This document shows, one piece after another, positions 16,517 through 27,724 of a stretch of 64,000 nucleotides of DNA; within the stretch, counting starts at the first letter, position 1, and the number at the start of each line of letters is the position of its first letter. A model generated the notes under the pieces. The model had not been told where the DNA came from. It saw only the letters and a list, made by a program, of their open reading frames with translations, and ran no database searches. The position numbers and the translations under genes were made by a program. Source of the DNA: Rhodanobacter sp. Its GTDB lineage: Bacteria; Pseudomonadota; Gammaproteobacteria; Xanthomonadales; Rhodanobacteraceae. The stretch covers positions 1,547,562 to 1,611,561 of the forward strand of contig AP031382.1 of NCBI GenBank assembly GCA_040371205.1, given 5' to 3'.

Positions 16517-18657
16517 GTGCGCCGCCGCCACAGCGTCACCTCGGACAAGGTGTGCTGGAACTTGCGCTTCGTCTCGCGTATCACGAACGGCACCGACTGC
16601 GGTTCGCCCAGCCGCTGGAAGTGCGCGCCGAGGATGGCGTCGAGGCCGTCGAGCGTGGTGAAGCTCTCGCCGTCCTTCTTGAAGCCGCCGATCCAGTCCG
16701 CGCGCGGTGTGTGCTCGGCCAGCCAGGTGTAGGGCGAGGCGATCATCAGGATGCCGCCGGGGTTCAGGCGTTCGTGGATGGCTTCCAGGAATTGCGCGGG
16801 GTTGTACAGGCGGTCGATCAGGTTGGCGGCGAGGATGAAGTCGTAGCCGGCGAACTGCGGCTTGAGGTTGCAGGCGTCGCCCTGGAAGAACTCCACCTTG
16901 TGGGCGACGTCCGCGAGGCCCAGCTCGGCGAGGTTGCGCGACTTGTACTCGACCAGCTCGCCTTCGTCGGCCAGCAGGTAGCGCAGGCTGTCGCCGCGCG
17001 CCAGCGCCACGCCCTGGCCGATGAAGCGCGCGGAGAAGTCCACGCCGGTGACATGGCCGAAGTGGCGCGCCAGTTCGAAGCTGGCGCGGCCGGAGGCGCA
17101 GCCGAGATCCAGCGCGGTGCGCTTCGGCGCATCGCCCAGCGCCGTGATCGCCACGTCCACCAGCGCCTGCGGAAAGTTCGACACGCCGAAGTAGCTGTCG
17201 CCGTAATGGAACTCGGCGTATTCGCTGAGCAGCTTGTCGGTCTCGTAGTGCGAAGCCGGCGCCGGCTTGAGGTGTTTGGAAACCACGTAACGGAACCCCG
17301 CGTGCTGGAAGAAGTGGCGACGGAAGGCGTAGCGCGAGGCGGGCTGGGCCTCGTTGCCGGTGGCGATCCACGAGCCGCCCTTCATCAGGTTGTGGCGGCC
17401 GTCGAAGGTGGGCGTGGTGAAGTCGTCGTAGATCGGGTGCACCTGGAAACCCTCGAACGGGTAGATCGGGGTTTCCGTCCACTGCCACGCGTTGCCGGCG
17501 ACGTCGAAGAACTCGCCCTGCGCGAACCGGTTGACCGGGCACGACGAGGCCCAGTGCGCGAGGTTGAGGTTGGCGTCCGGCGTTTCGCCGTCGGGCGCGC
17601 CGCGCCGGCTTTCGTCGTACAGACGGTACCACTCGTCCTCGGTGGGCAGGCGCACCGGCTGGCCGCCGTGCGCGGATTTCCAGCGGCAGAACGCTTTGGC
17701 CTCGTGGTAGTTCACCTCCACCGGCCAGTCCCACGGCATCGGCACCTCGCCGGTCATCAGGCGCAGGTGCCAGCCCTCGGCCGAACGGCGCCAGAAGGTG
17801 GGGTGGTCGGCCTTGGCGAATTCGCGCCAGCCGTTGCCTTCGTCCTCCCAGTAGCCGGACTGCGCATAGCCGCCGGCCTCGACAAAGGCGAGGAACTCTC
17901 GGTTGCTGACCAGGTGGCGGCTGGCCTCGAAGGCCGGTACCTCGGCCTCGTGGCGGCCGTATTCGTTGTCCCAGCCGTAGATGGCGCTGCCGATGTCGCG
18001 GCCCAGCGCGACCTTGCCGGCCGGCACCTTCACCAGCGTGTTCTCCGGCGCGGCGCCGGTCTGCGTGCACGGCTGCCACGCCGGGTGCGGCTTCACGTAG
18101 GCCAGCTTGTGCTGGCGGATCAGCACCGAGGAGGTTTCCAGGTGGATGCGCTCGTGCTCGATGCCCATGACGATGGCCCACCACGGGTTGTCCCAGCCGA
18201 TCGGCAGGGTCAGCGGCGCCTCGTCGATCAGCCGGGTGACCAGCGCGCGTACCTTGTCGCGGTAGGCCTTCACCTCGGCAATGCTGGGCCAGTCGTAGTG
18301 CGCTTCGTTGAGGTCGTCCCAGCCCATCTCGTCCACGCCCACCGCGAACACGGATTCGAGGTGCGGGTCGATGCGCTGCTCGATCATCCGCGCCAGCAGC
18401 AGCTTGTTGACGAAGAACGTGGCGGTGTGGCCGTAGTAGAAGATCAGCGGATGGCGCAGCGTGATCGCCGGCTCGTACCACGCCGCATCGACGGCCAGCG
18501 TCTCGAACAGTGACTCGTAGCGGTCGAAGGTGCTGATGAAGTATTCGCGCAGCGTCCGCCGCATGCGCTCGGGATCGGTGTCGTGCAGGTTCGGCGTGCG
18601 CGGCAGCGGCGTGGTCGTGGCGCGGAGCGCAGGCTCGGCGAGCGTGGAAGCGTTCAA
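16513..18657 (-). CDS. ovoA: OvoA: 5-histidylcysteine sulfoxide synthase fused to an N-methyltransferase
   Basis: Non-haem iron enzyme joining cysteine to histidine with O2, the first step of ovothiol A synthesis, with a fused methyltransferase for the last step. Three domains are visible in 714 residues: an N-terminal DinB-like iron-binding domain with HxxxHxE (His168, His172, Glu174 in IEHERIHLE); a sulfatase-modifying-factor (FGE-like) domain, about 200-440; and a SAM methyltransferase, from about 500 (LDLGCASGRASFELARHF). The TTG at 18657 has GAGAGG 7 nt upstream. EgtB, the ergothioneine homologue, lacks the fused methyltransferase, which favours OvoA. It is transcribed with the overlapping C-S lyase gene. 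Ovothiol is an antioxidant thiol-histidine. Confidence 0.88.
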   Translation of the reverse strand: MNASTLAEPALRATTTPLPRTPNLHDTDPERMRRTLREYFISTFDRYESLFETLAVDAAWYEPAITLRHPLIFYYGHTATFFVNKLLLARMIEQRIDPHLESVFAVGVDEMGWDDLNEAHYDWPSIAEVKAYRDKVRALVTRLIDEAPLTLPIGWDNPWWAIVMGIEHERIHLETSSVLIRQHKLAYVKPHPAWQPCTQTGAAPENTLVKVPAGKVALGRDIGSAIYGWDNEYGRHEAEVPAFEASRHLVSNREFLAFVEAGGYAQSGYWEDEGNGWREFAKADHPTFWRRSAEGWHLRLMTGEVPMPWDWPVEVNYHEAKAFCRWKSAHGGQPVRLPTEDEWYRLYDESRRGAPDGETPDANLNLAHWASSCPVNRFAQGEFFDVAGNAWQWTETPIYPFEGFQVHPIYDDFTTPTFDGRHNLMKGGSWIATGNEAQPASRYAFRRHFFQHAGFRYVVSKHLKPAPASHYETDKLLSEYAEFHYGDSYFGVSNFPQALVDVAITALGDAPKRTALDLGCASGRASFELARHFGHVTGVDFSARFIGQGVALARGDSLRYLLADEGELVEYKSRNLAELGLADVAHKVEFFQGDACNLKPQFAGYDFILAANLIDRLYNPAQFLEAIHERLNPGGILMIASPYTWLAEHTPRADWIGGFKKDGESFTTLDGLDAILGAHFQRLGEPQSVPFVIRETKRKFQHTLSEVTLWRRRT

Positions 18658-19078
18658 GGCGATACCTCTCGATCCCGTGGAAACGTTGGCGCCTGAAGCC
18701 CGCATTCTGGCACGCGACCCGCCGTGCAGCCCGAAGAGCTTGCGCATCCCGTCATACGTGAGGCGCGTCGCCTTGGATTCAATGCCTGGATGCTCGCGAT
18801 CAATCCAGATCGCAAGTACCAAAACTCAGTTTCCAGATACGGCGCGGAGTGGCCGCAGTGTGTATCGCGTAGGCGGGAGTAGTTCCAATGCCTTCGACAC
18901 AGCCTGCTCGTAGGCTCGGCGTATTGAACGAGGCCATTTCTCTTGGCCACTTCTCTTTGGGCCCGCAAAGAGAAGTGGCTCGGGCGCCGGCAGGCGACCG
19001 AAACCGCCTTGTTCCTAGCGATAGCGCAGAGCGCCTTCAACAAGATCCAAACTAAGCTTTTGCACATGCGCCTCAAAT
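18658..19078. other. 420-bp intergenic region upstream of ovoA
   Basis: No credible gene. It is less GC-rich than average and holds the ovoA leader, a dispersed hairpin repeat (separate entry) and the approach to the gcvP terminator. A 140-codon open frame on the minus strand has no coding character. Confidence 0.6.
18947..18978. repeat. Dispersed hairpin repeat of a xanthomonad type
   Basis: Perfect 13-bp arms CCACTTCTCTTTG and its complement with a 6-nt spacer, followed by CTCGGGCGCCGGCAGGCGACCGAAA. Similar sequences (a TTTCTTTG-core hairpin followed by a CGCCGGCAGGCGAAAG segment) are, from memory, scattered between genes in Xanthomonas-like genomes. Function unknown. Confidence 0.5.
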
Positions 19079-19109
19079 GAAGAAGCCCCGCTCAAGGCGG
19101 GGCTTCTTC
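19079..19109. terminator. Terminator after gcvP
   Basis: 13-bp perfect arms (GAAGAAGCCCCGC and its complement) with a 5-nt loop, 21 bp beyond the gcvP stop on the minus strand. It has the same GAAG-CCCCGC style as the purA terminator. Confidence 0.8.
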
Positions 19110-19130
19110 ATCGATACGACGTGCGAAAGC

Positions 19131-22052
<2,922 letters not shown>

Positions 22053-22090
22053 GAAGGGCGTCCGAATTCTGCGTGCATGCCGCACGCGGG

Positions 22091-22178
22091 CGCCCCTCTG
22101 TCCTTTTGCCTGAGAGTTTGGAAGCTTGCGCTTCGTGCCCCTTCGGCGGCGGATCGAACCGCTCTCTCCAGAGTGCTG
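22091..22178 (-). promoter_or_regulatory. Glycine riboswitch (single aptamer) in the gcvP leader
   Basis: On the minus strand the leader contains GGAGAGAGC, then GCCGAAGGGGC, then AAACTCTCAGGCAAAAGGAC and CAGAGGGG. These are the conserved segments of the gcvT-type glycine aptamer in the correct order, with a variable hairpin (GAAGCGCAAGCTTC) between them. Only one aptamer is present. It ends about 38 nt before the gcvP ATG and would switch gcvP on when glycine is abundant. Confidence 0.93.
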
Positions 22179-22283
22179 TTACGCAGGATGGTATGGGGCC
22201 TGAGCGATTACGGGCGTTGCGCCTTCGGCAGCGGTGCGCTCCTGCGGAGCGGTCGCTTCTCCCACCATGCGTTTACCGCCGCG

Positions 22284-22289
22284 ATTATA
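22284..22289 (-). promoter_or_regulatory. Probable -10 element of the gcvP promoter
   Basis: TATAAT on the minus strand, about 105 nt upstream of the riboswitch. It would give a leader of roughly 225 nt. The -35 is unclear. Confidence 0.45.
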
Positions 22290-22348
22290 CAGGGGCCGGG
22301 TCAGCTGGGCGCCATCTGGCCGGGCCGGCGAAGGACGAAGGAAACGGC

Positions 22349-22963
22349 TCAGTGCGCCCGGTCGAGCGCCGCCGCCAGCCCGGCGCAATCGGCGAAATGC
22401 CAGTCGGCCAGTTCCGGCCAGCGGTTTTCCGGCAGGTTCACCAGCACGGCCAGCGCGCCGGCGGCGCGGGCGCTGGCCAGGTCGTAGGCGTAATCGCCGA
22501 CCATCGCCAGCATGGCCGGCTCGACCTTCCAGTGCCCGGCCAGCCGGTGCAGGCCGTCGGGGGCGGGTTTCGGCGGCGCGTCTTCGCGGCCGAGCACATC
22601 GGCCGGATCGAAACAGTCGGCCAAGCCGATCGCCTGCAGCGAAATCACCGCCAGCTCGCGAAGGTTGCGGGTGAGGATGCCGAGGCGGCAACCGCGCGCC
22701 GCGAGCGTGCGCACCAGCGCCACCGCGCCGACGGCGGCACGGGAAGCTTGCGCGAGGCTGCGCTCGTGTTCGAGCAGCCACGCATGCTTGGCGTCGGCTT
22801 CATGCCGGGGCAGGGCGGCGATGTGGGCGAGGATGTCCTCGTCGTCGCGGATCGCCAGCGCACGCCGGATCGCGGCGAAGTCGTGCACGGCCACGGTCAG
22901 CGTGCCGTCGAGGTCGAACACCCAGTGGCGCCGGGCGGCGAGGGCGTGCGGCGAAGGCGTCAT
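22349..22963 (-). CDS. HAD-superfamily hydrolase (phosphatase)
   Basis: A 204-residue haloacid-dehalogenase-like hydrolase with a small helical cap (subfamily IA). Motif I is FDLDGTLT (Asp17 nucleophile, Asp19 acid/base), motif II LTRN near residue 99, motif III Lys in PPKPAPDG near 131, motif IV GDYAYDLASA near 155. These residues are complete, so it should be an active phosphatase. It resembles the phosphoglycolate-phosphatase-like group but the substrate cannot be read from the sequence. It is upstream of gcvP on the same strand, with the gcvP promoter between them, and downstream of the tRNA-Leu terminator. Confidence 0.85.
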   Translation of the reverse strand: MTPSPHALAARRHWVFDLDGTLTVAVHDFAAIRRALAIRDDEDILAHIAALPRHEADAKHAWLLEHERSLAQASRAAVGAVALVRTLAARGCRLGILTRNLRELAVISLQAIGLADCFDPADVLGREDAPPKPAPDGLHRLAGHWKVEPAMLAMVGDYAYDLASARAAGALAVLVNLPENRWPELADWHFADCAGLAAALDRAH

Positions 22964-23005
22964 CGGCGGTTCGTCCGTTGCGGCATGCCGGCCTCGGAAA
23001 CGACA

Positions 23006-23027
23006 AAGCCCGCATCGCTGCGGGCTT
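23006..23027 (-). terminator. Terminator after tRNA-Leu
   Basis: A 9-bp perfect stem (AAGCCCGCA and its complement) with a 4-nt loop, 10 bp downstream of the tRNA on the minus strand. The stem reads into a short T run. Confidence 0.7.
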
Positions 23028-23037
23028 CGTCTACAAT

Positions 23038-23122
<85 letters not shown>

Positions 23123-23259
23123 AGGTGTCGCGCGTGCCTTTCCGGGCTGCGTGAGCCGCGTAGATTAGGCATCTGCCCCGCTCCTGTCAACACTTTGTTG
23201 ATGCATTCCCTCATTCGGCCGCGCCGCTCCTGGCACGGCCATTCACACAAGGCTATTTC

Positions 23260-25902
23260 GTGACCAAGAAGAACAAAAACGACAAGCAAGACCAACGCGC
23301 AAACCCGGCCGCGGGCAAGCGCAAGCGCACCGACGCCGGGCGCGATCCGCACGCCGAGCGCGAGGCGCAACGCTACGAGCGCCCCATTCCCAGCCGCGAA
23401 GCCATCCTCGCCCTGCTGGAAGAACGCGGCGAGATGCTCACCGAGGCGCGCATCGCCGAGGCGCTGGCGCTGCACGAATCCAGTGACCTGTTCGCGCTGC
23501 AAAAGCGCCTCGGCGCGATGGTGCGCGACGGCCAGTTGCTGCAAGGCCGCCGCGGCGGTTTCGCCCCGGCGAAGAAGCTCGACCTGATCCCCGGCGTGGT
23601 GCTGGCGAATGCCGAAGGCTACGGTTTTCTGCGCCCCGACGAAGGCGGCGAGGACCTGTATCTCTCCCCGCAGCAGATGCGCGGCGTGCTGCATGGCGAC
23701 CGCGTGCTGGCCAGCGTGGTCGGCGTGGACCGGCGCGGCCGCCGCCAGGGCGCGATCGCCGAAGTGCTGCAGCGCCGTTCGCCGCGGCTGGTGGGTCGCG
23801 TGGTGGTGGAGAACGGCGTGACCCTGGTGGCGCCCGACGACCGCCGCCTGCATCAGGACGTGATGATCCCGCCCGGCGAGACGCAGGGCGCGCGCGCCGG
23901 CCAGATCGTGGTGGCCGAGATCACCGATCCGCCCACGCCGCACCGCGGCCCGCTGGGCGCGATCCGCGCGGTGCTGGGCGAGCGCCTGAAGCCTTCGCTG
24001 CTGATCGAGATGGCGATCGCCAGCCACGATCTGCCGCACGACTGGCCGCCCGAAGTGTTGCGCGACGCGGCCGAGGTGGAACCCGAGGTCACCGCCGCCG
24101 AGCGCGAAGGCCGCGTCGACCTGCGCAAATTGCCGCTGGTGACCATCGACGGCGCCGATGCGCGGGACTTCGACGATGCCGTGTACGCCGAGCCGAAGCG
24201 CGGCGGCGGCTGGCGGCTGGTGGTCGCCATCGCCGACGTGTCGCACTACGTGCCGGTGGGCAGCGCGCTGGACCGCGAGGCCTACGAGCGCAGCACCTCC
24301 ACCTATTTCCCCGGCTTCGTGGTGCCGATGCTGCCGGAGACGCTGTCCAACGGCATCTGCTCGCTCAACCCCAAGGTGGAGCGCTTGTGCATGGTCTGCG
24401 ACATGGTGGTGGACGCCGCGGGCGCCGTGGTCAAGTCGAAGTTCTACCCGGCGGTGATGCGCTCGCACGCGCGGCTCACCTACGACCAGGTGTGGCAGGC
24501 GGTGGGCCTCCACGAGGCCGGTGCGCTGGATCAGGTGCGCGATGTGCTGCCGCAACTGGAGAACCTGCATGCGTTGTACAAGGCGATGGCCGCGCAGCGC
24601 AGGCAGCGCGGCGCAATCGACTTCGAGACGCCGGAGGTGAAGTTCCGCCTCGATCAGCGCGGCGAGGTGGAATCCGCCGGCGCTACCGAGCGCAACGACG
24701 CGCACAAGCTGATCGAGGAATGCATGATCGCCGCCAACGTGCAGGCGGCGCTGTTCCTGGAAAAGAAGAAGGTCCCCGCGCTGTTCCGCGCCCACGAGCC
24801 GCCGCCGGCGGAGAAGTACGAGGACCTGCAGCAGTTCCTGCGCGAGTTCAAGCTGCGCATGCCGCCGGTGGAGGAGGTGACTCCCGCCGACTTCGCCGAC
24901 GTGCTGCGGCTGGTGGCCGAGCGCCCGGAGCGCGAGCTGATCCAGAGCGTGCTGCTGCGCGCGCAGAGCATGGCCGCCTATCAGCCGGACAACCGCGGCC
25001 ACTTCGGCCTGGCGCTCTCGGCCTACGCGCATTTCACCTCGCCGATCCGCCGCTATCCCGACCTGCTGGTGCATCGCGCGATCCGCTATGCGCTCACCGG
25101 CGGCAAGCCGGCCGGCTATGAATACACGCCGGCGCAGATGGCCACGATGGCGGTGCACTGCTCGCAGCGCGAGCGTCGCGCCGAGGAGGCCGAGCGCGAC
25201 GTCGACGAGCGCTACAAGTGCGCGTGGATGGCCAAGCACGTGGGCGAGGAATTCGCCGGCGTGGTCACCGGCGTCACTTCGTTCGGCCTGTTCGTGGAGC
25301 TGGACGAGTCCAAGGTCTCCGGCCTCGTCCACATCAGCCAGCTCAGCAACGACTACTACCACTTCGATCCGCAGCGTCACCTGCTGAAGGGCGAACGCAG
25401 CGGCACGCAGTACCGGCTGGGCGACCACGTGCGCGTGCAGGTGCTGCGCGCCAGTCTGGAGGACCGCAAGATCGACTTCCGCCTGGCGGCGCCGCGTGCG
25501 TCTGCCGCACCGCCGGAGCGCAGCGGCAAGGCTTACGACTACGCTGCGGCGGGCGAGCGCTATTCGCTGCCAAAGCCGGCCGCCGGGCCGGCGAAGACAC
25601 CGGGCATGTTTGGCAAGGCGGCCAAGGCGATCGGGCGCGCGTTCGGCCGCAAGAGTGCCGCCGTTGAAGCGTTACCGCATCCGGTTGCGCCAAGCGATAA
25701 TTCGCCGTCTGCTTCGCATGCATCGAGGAAACGTGGCGCCAGCGCGCAGCCCGGCCGGATGCCGATGGCAGCCAAGGCCGGTCGGTCGGCGAACCCCGCA
25801 CGCAAGGCAGAGAACGCGAAGCGCGGCAAGGCATCCACTGCCGTGCCGCCCACGAAAAAACATACCGGCCGCAAACCGGATAACCCGAAAGGCAAGCGAT
25901 GA
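23260..25902 (+). CDS. rnr: Ribonuclease R
   Basis: Processive 3'-5' exoribonuclease that degrades structured RNA; 880 residues. The order is an N-terminal winged-helix region (about 45-110), cold-shock/OB domains, the RNB catalytic domain with DGADARDFDDAVY starting at Asp297, and an S1 domain (about 660-745). A basic, Ala/Lys/Arg-rich tail of about 135 residues then follows. The start is a GTG (23260) giving MTKKNKNDKQDQ. The tail is long and of low complexity; such tails aid RNA unwinding and ribosome binding in this family. It overlaps rlmB by 4 nt (ATGA), the usual rnr-rlmB operon. Confidence 0.96.
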   Translation: MTKKNKNDKQDQRANPAAGKRKRTDAGRDPHAEREAQRYERPIPSREAILALLEERGEMLTEARIAEALALHESSDLFALQKRLGAMVRDGQLLQGRRGGFAPAKKLDLIPGVVLANAEGYGFLRPDEGGEDLYLSPQQMRGVLHGDRVLASVVGVDRRGRRQGAIAEVLQRRSPRLVGRVVVENGVTLVAPDDRRLHQDVMIPPGETQGARAGQIVVAEITDPPTPHRGPLGAIRAVLGERLKPSLLIEMAIASHDLPHDWPPEVLRDAAEVEPEVTAAEREGRVDLRKLPLVTIDGADARDFDDAVYAEPKRGGGWRLVVAIADVSHYVPVGSALDREAYERSTSTYFPGFVVPMLPETLSNGICSLNPKVERLCMVCDMVVDAAGAVVKSKFYPAVMRSHARLTYDQVWQAVGLHEAGALDQVRDVLPQLENLHALYKAMAAQRRQRGAIDFETPEVKFRLDQRGEVESAGATERNDAHKLIEECMIAANVQAALFLEKKKVPALFRAHEPPPAEKYEDLQQFLREFKLRMPPVEEVTPADFADVLRLVAERPERELIQSVLLRAQSMAAYQPDNRGHFGLALSAYAHFTSPIRRYPDLLVHRAIRYALTGGKPAGYEYTPAQMATMAVHCSQRERRAEEAERDVDERYKCAWMAKHVGEEFAGVVTGVTSFGLFVELDESKVSGLVHISQLSNDYYHFDPQRHLLKGERSGTQYRLGDHVRVQVLRASLEDRKIDFRLAAPRASAAPPERSGKAYDYAAAGERYSLPKPAAGPAKTPGMFGKAAKAIGRAFGRKSAAVEALPHPVAPSDNSPSASHASRKRGASAQPGRMPMAAKAGRSANPARKAENAKRGKASTAVPPTKKHTGRKPDNPKGKR

Positions 25903-26645
25903 ACGAACACTGGATCGTCGGCATCAACCCGGTCGACGGCGCACTCAACAACGACGCGGCGCGCGTCTGCGAACTGCTGGTCGAGAACGGCCAGCGCAAC
26001 CCGCGCGTGCACGAACTGGCCGAGCGAGCCAAGGCGTTGAAGATCCCGGTGCACCACCGGCCGCGCGATCAGCTCGACAGGCTCGCCGGCGAGGCGCGCC
26101 ACCAGGGCGTGGCCGCGTTGTACGAAGCTCCCGCGATGGCGACGGAAGGCGACCTGCCCGAACTGCTGGAGCAGGCGGGCGATGCGGCCCTGGTGCTGGT
26201 GCTGGACGGCGTCACCGACCCGCACAACCTCGGCGCCTGCCTGCGCAGTGCGGCGGCGGCCAACGTCACCGCGGTGATCGTGCCGAAGGATCGCGCGGTG
26301 GGCCTCACGCCCGTGGTGCGCCGCGCCTCCGCCGGCGGTGCGGACCGCGTGCCGCTGATCGCGGTGACCAACCTCGCGCGCACGCTGAAGGTGCTTAAAG
26401 ATGCCGGCGTGTGGATCACCGGCCTGGCCGGCGATACCGACCAGTCGATCTACGCCATCGACCTCAAGGGGCCGGTGGCGCTGGTGATGGGCAGCGAGGG
26501 CGAAGGCATGCGCCGGCTCACCCGCGAGACCTGCGATTTCACGGCGAAGATCCCGATGCCGGGCGCGATGGAAAGCCTCAACGTTTCCGTGGCGACCGGC
26601 GTGGTGCTGTTCGAGGCCCTGCGGCAGAGGAGCGCAACGCGATGA
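25899..26645 (+). CDS. rlmB: 23S rRNA (guanosine-2251-2'-O-)-methyltransferase RlmB
   Basis: SPOUT-class (TrmH-type) methyltransferase acting on Gm2251 of 23S rRNA in the peptidyl-transferase P loop. 248 residues. An N-terminal L30e-like substrate-binding domain (about 1-80) is followed by the knotted SpoU domain. Its three motifs are visible: DPHNLGACLRSAAA, VMGSEGEGMRRLTRETCD and IPMPGAMESLNVSVATGVVLFE. Coupled by ATGA overlaps to rnr upstream and to a small membrane-protein gene downstream. Confidence 0.96.
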   Translation: MNEHWIVGINPVDGALNNDAARVCELLVENGQRNPRVHELAERAKALKIPVHHRPRDQLDRLAGEARHQGVAALYEAPAMATEGDLPELLEQAGDAALVLVLDGVTDPHNLGACLRSAAAANVTAVIVPKDRAVGLTPVVRRASAGGADRVPLIAVTNLARTLKVLKDAGVWITGLAGDTDQSIYAIDLKGPVALVMGSEGEGMRRLTRETCDFTAKIPMPGAMESLNVSVATGVVLFEALRQRSATR

Positions 26646-26902
26646 CCTTCCACTGGTACGACTGGGCCGGCTACGTCGGCGTGCTGCTGGTGCTGCTGGC
26701 GTACTTCCTGCTGCAGGCCCGCAAGCTGCACGGCCACAAGCTGGCCTACCAGCTGATGAACATCCTCGGCGCGTTCGGCGTGCTGCTGTCGCTGACCTTC
26801 GGCAACTTCAACTGGTCGGCGTTCCTGCTCGAAGTGGCCTGGATCGCCATCGGCATCTACGGCATCGCGCGAGGCGTGCAGCTGAAGCGGGACGGACGCT
26901 GA
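26642..26902 (+). CDS. Small CBU_0592-like membrane protein
   Basis: An 86-residue protein with three likely membrane helices (about 8-24, 38-56 and 58-76). The sequence YVGVLLVLLAYFLLQARKLHG and FNWSAFLLEVAWIAIGIYGI is characteristic of the CBU_0592 family, whose function is unknown. It starts in the rlmB stop codon (ATGA), so it is translated from the rnr-rlmB message. Confidence 0.85.
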   Translation: MTFHWYDWAGYVGVLLVLLAYFLLQARKLHGHKLAYQLMNILGAFGVLLSLTFGNFNWSAFLLEVAWIAIGIYGIARGVQLKRDGR

Positions 26903-26918
26903 GCGCGGCGCCCACGAA

Positions 26919-26950
26919 ACCGCCATGCCGGTATGCGTCGGCATGGCGGT
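26919..26950. terminator. Inverted repeat between convergent genes, probable bidirectional terminator
   Basis: 12-bp perfect arms (ACCGCCATGCCG and its complement) with an 8-nt loop between the small membrane gene (+) and phoU (-). No long T tract on either side. Confidence 0.55.
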
Positions 26951-26981
26951 GCCAATTCAATGCCCTGCCTCTGGCGTGGTT

Positions 26982-27713
26982 TCAGACGCTGCGGTCGCCC
27001 AACTTCGGCAGATCCGGGTTGGCGGTGAGGTCGCGCTTGTTGCGCTGGGCGGTAAGCGGCTCGCCGTTGACCTGATACCACACGTTCTCGGCGATGTTGG
27101 TGGCGTGGTCGCCGATGCGCTCGATGTTCTTGGCCATGAACAGCAGGTGCGTGCACGGCGTGATGTTGCGCGGGTCTTCCATCATGTAGGTGAGCAACTG
27201 GCGGAAATAGCCGGTGTAGGCGTCGTCCAGCTCCGCATCGTCCTTCCACACCTGATAGGCGCGCTCGGCATCGCGGTCGCGGTAGGCCTGCAGCACTTCG
27301 CGCACTTCGGAGGCGGCCAGCTCGGCGAGATAGGCGAGGCCGCTGGTCGGGCTGATCGGCGCGGCCATCGACAACGGGATGGAGCGCTTGGCCACGTTGG
27401 CGGCGTAGTCGCCGATGCGTTCGATGTCGGCGGCGATGCGCAGCGCGGCGAACACGTTGCGCAGGTCGCCGGCCATCGGCGCGCGCAGCGCGAGCAGGCG
27501 CACCACGTCGTGGCTGATTTCCTGTTCCAGCTGGTCGATGGCGTCGTCGTTGCCCACCACGTGTTGCGCGGCGCGTTCGTCGCGGCGTTCCATCACGTCG
27601 ATGGCCGCTTCCAGTTGGCTCACCGCCAGCTCGCCCATGCGCACCAGCTCGCCGGTGAGGCGCGCCAGTTCGTCGTCGTAGCTCTTGATGATGTGTTCCT
27701 TGCCGGTGCTCAT
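26982..27713 (-). CDS. phoU: Phosphate signalling protein PhoU
   Basis: Metal-binding helical-bundle protein linking the Pst transporter to the PhoR kinase; it represses the Pho regulon when phosphate is ample. 243 residues with two PhoU repeats. Each carries the conserved metal motif: AADIERIGDYAANVAK near residue 94 and AKNIERIGDHATNIAE near residue 200. The ATG at 27713 is the first in-frame ATG of the conserved protein. Last gene of the pstS-pstC-pstA-pstB-phoU operon, 11 bp after pstB. Confidence 0.97.
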   Translation of the reverse strand: MSTGKEHIIKSYDDELARLTGELVRMGELAVSQLEAAIDVMERRDERAAQHVVGNDDAIDQLEQEISHDVVRLLALRAPMAGDLRNVFAALRIAADIERIGDYAANVAKRSIPLSMAAPISPTSGLAYLAELAASEVREVLQAYRDRDAERAYQVWKDDAELDDAYTGYFRQLLTYMMEDPRNITPCTHLLFMAKNIERIGDHATNIAENVWYQVNGEPLTAQRNKRDLTANPDLPKLGDRSV

Positions 27714-27724
27714 GGTTGCCTCGC

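Noticed and set aside
16513-18657. EgtB (ergothioneine) rather than OvoA
   Set aside because: The fused SAM methyltransferase domain and adjacent PatB-type lyase fit OvoA; EgtB lacks the methyltransferase and is usually linked to egtD.
18654-19076. 140-codon open frame on the minus strand upstream of ovoA
   Set aside because: Cys/Arg-rich, crosses the dispersed hairpin repeat, has no ribosome site and no family features.
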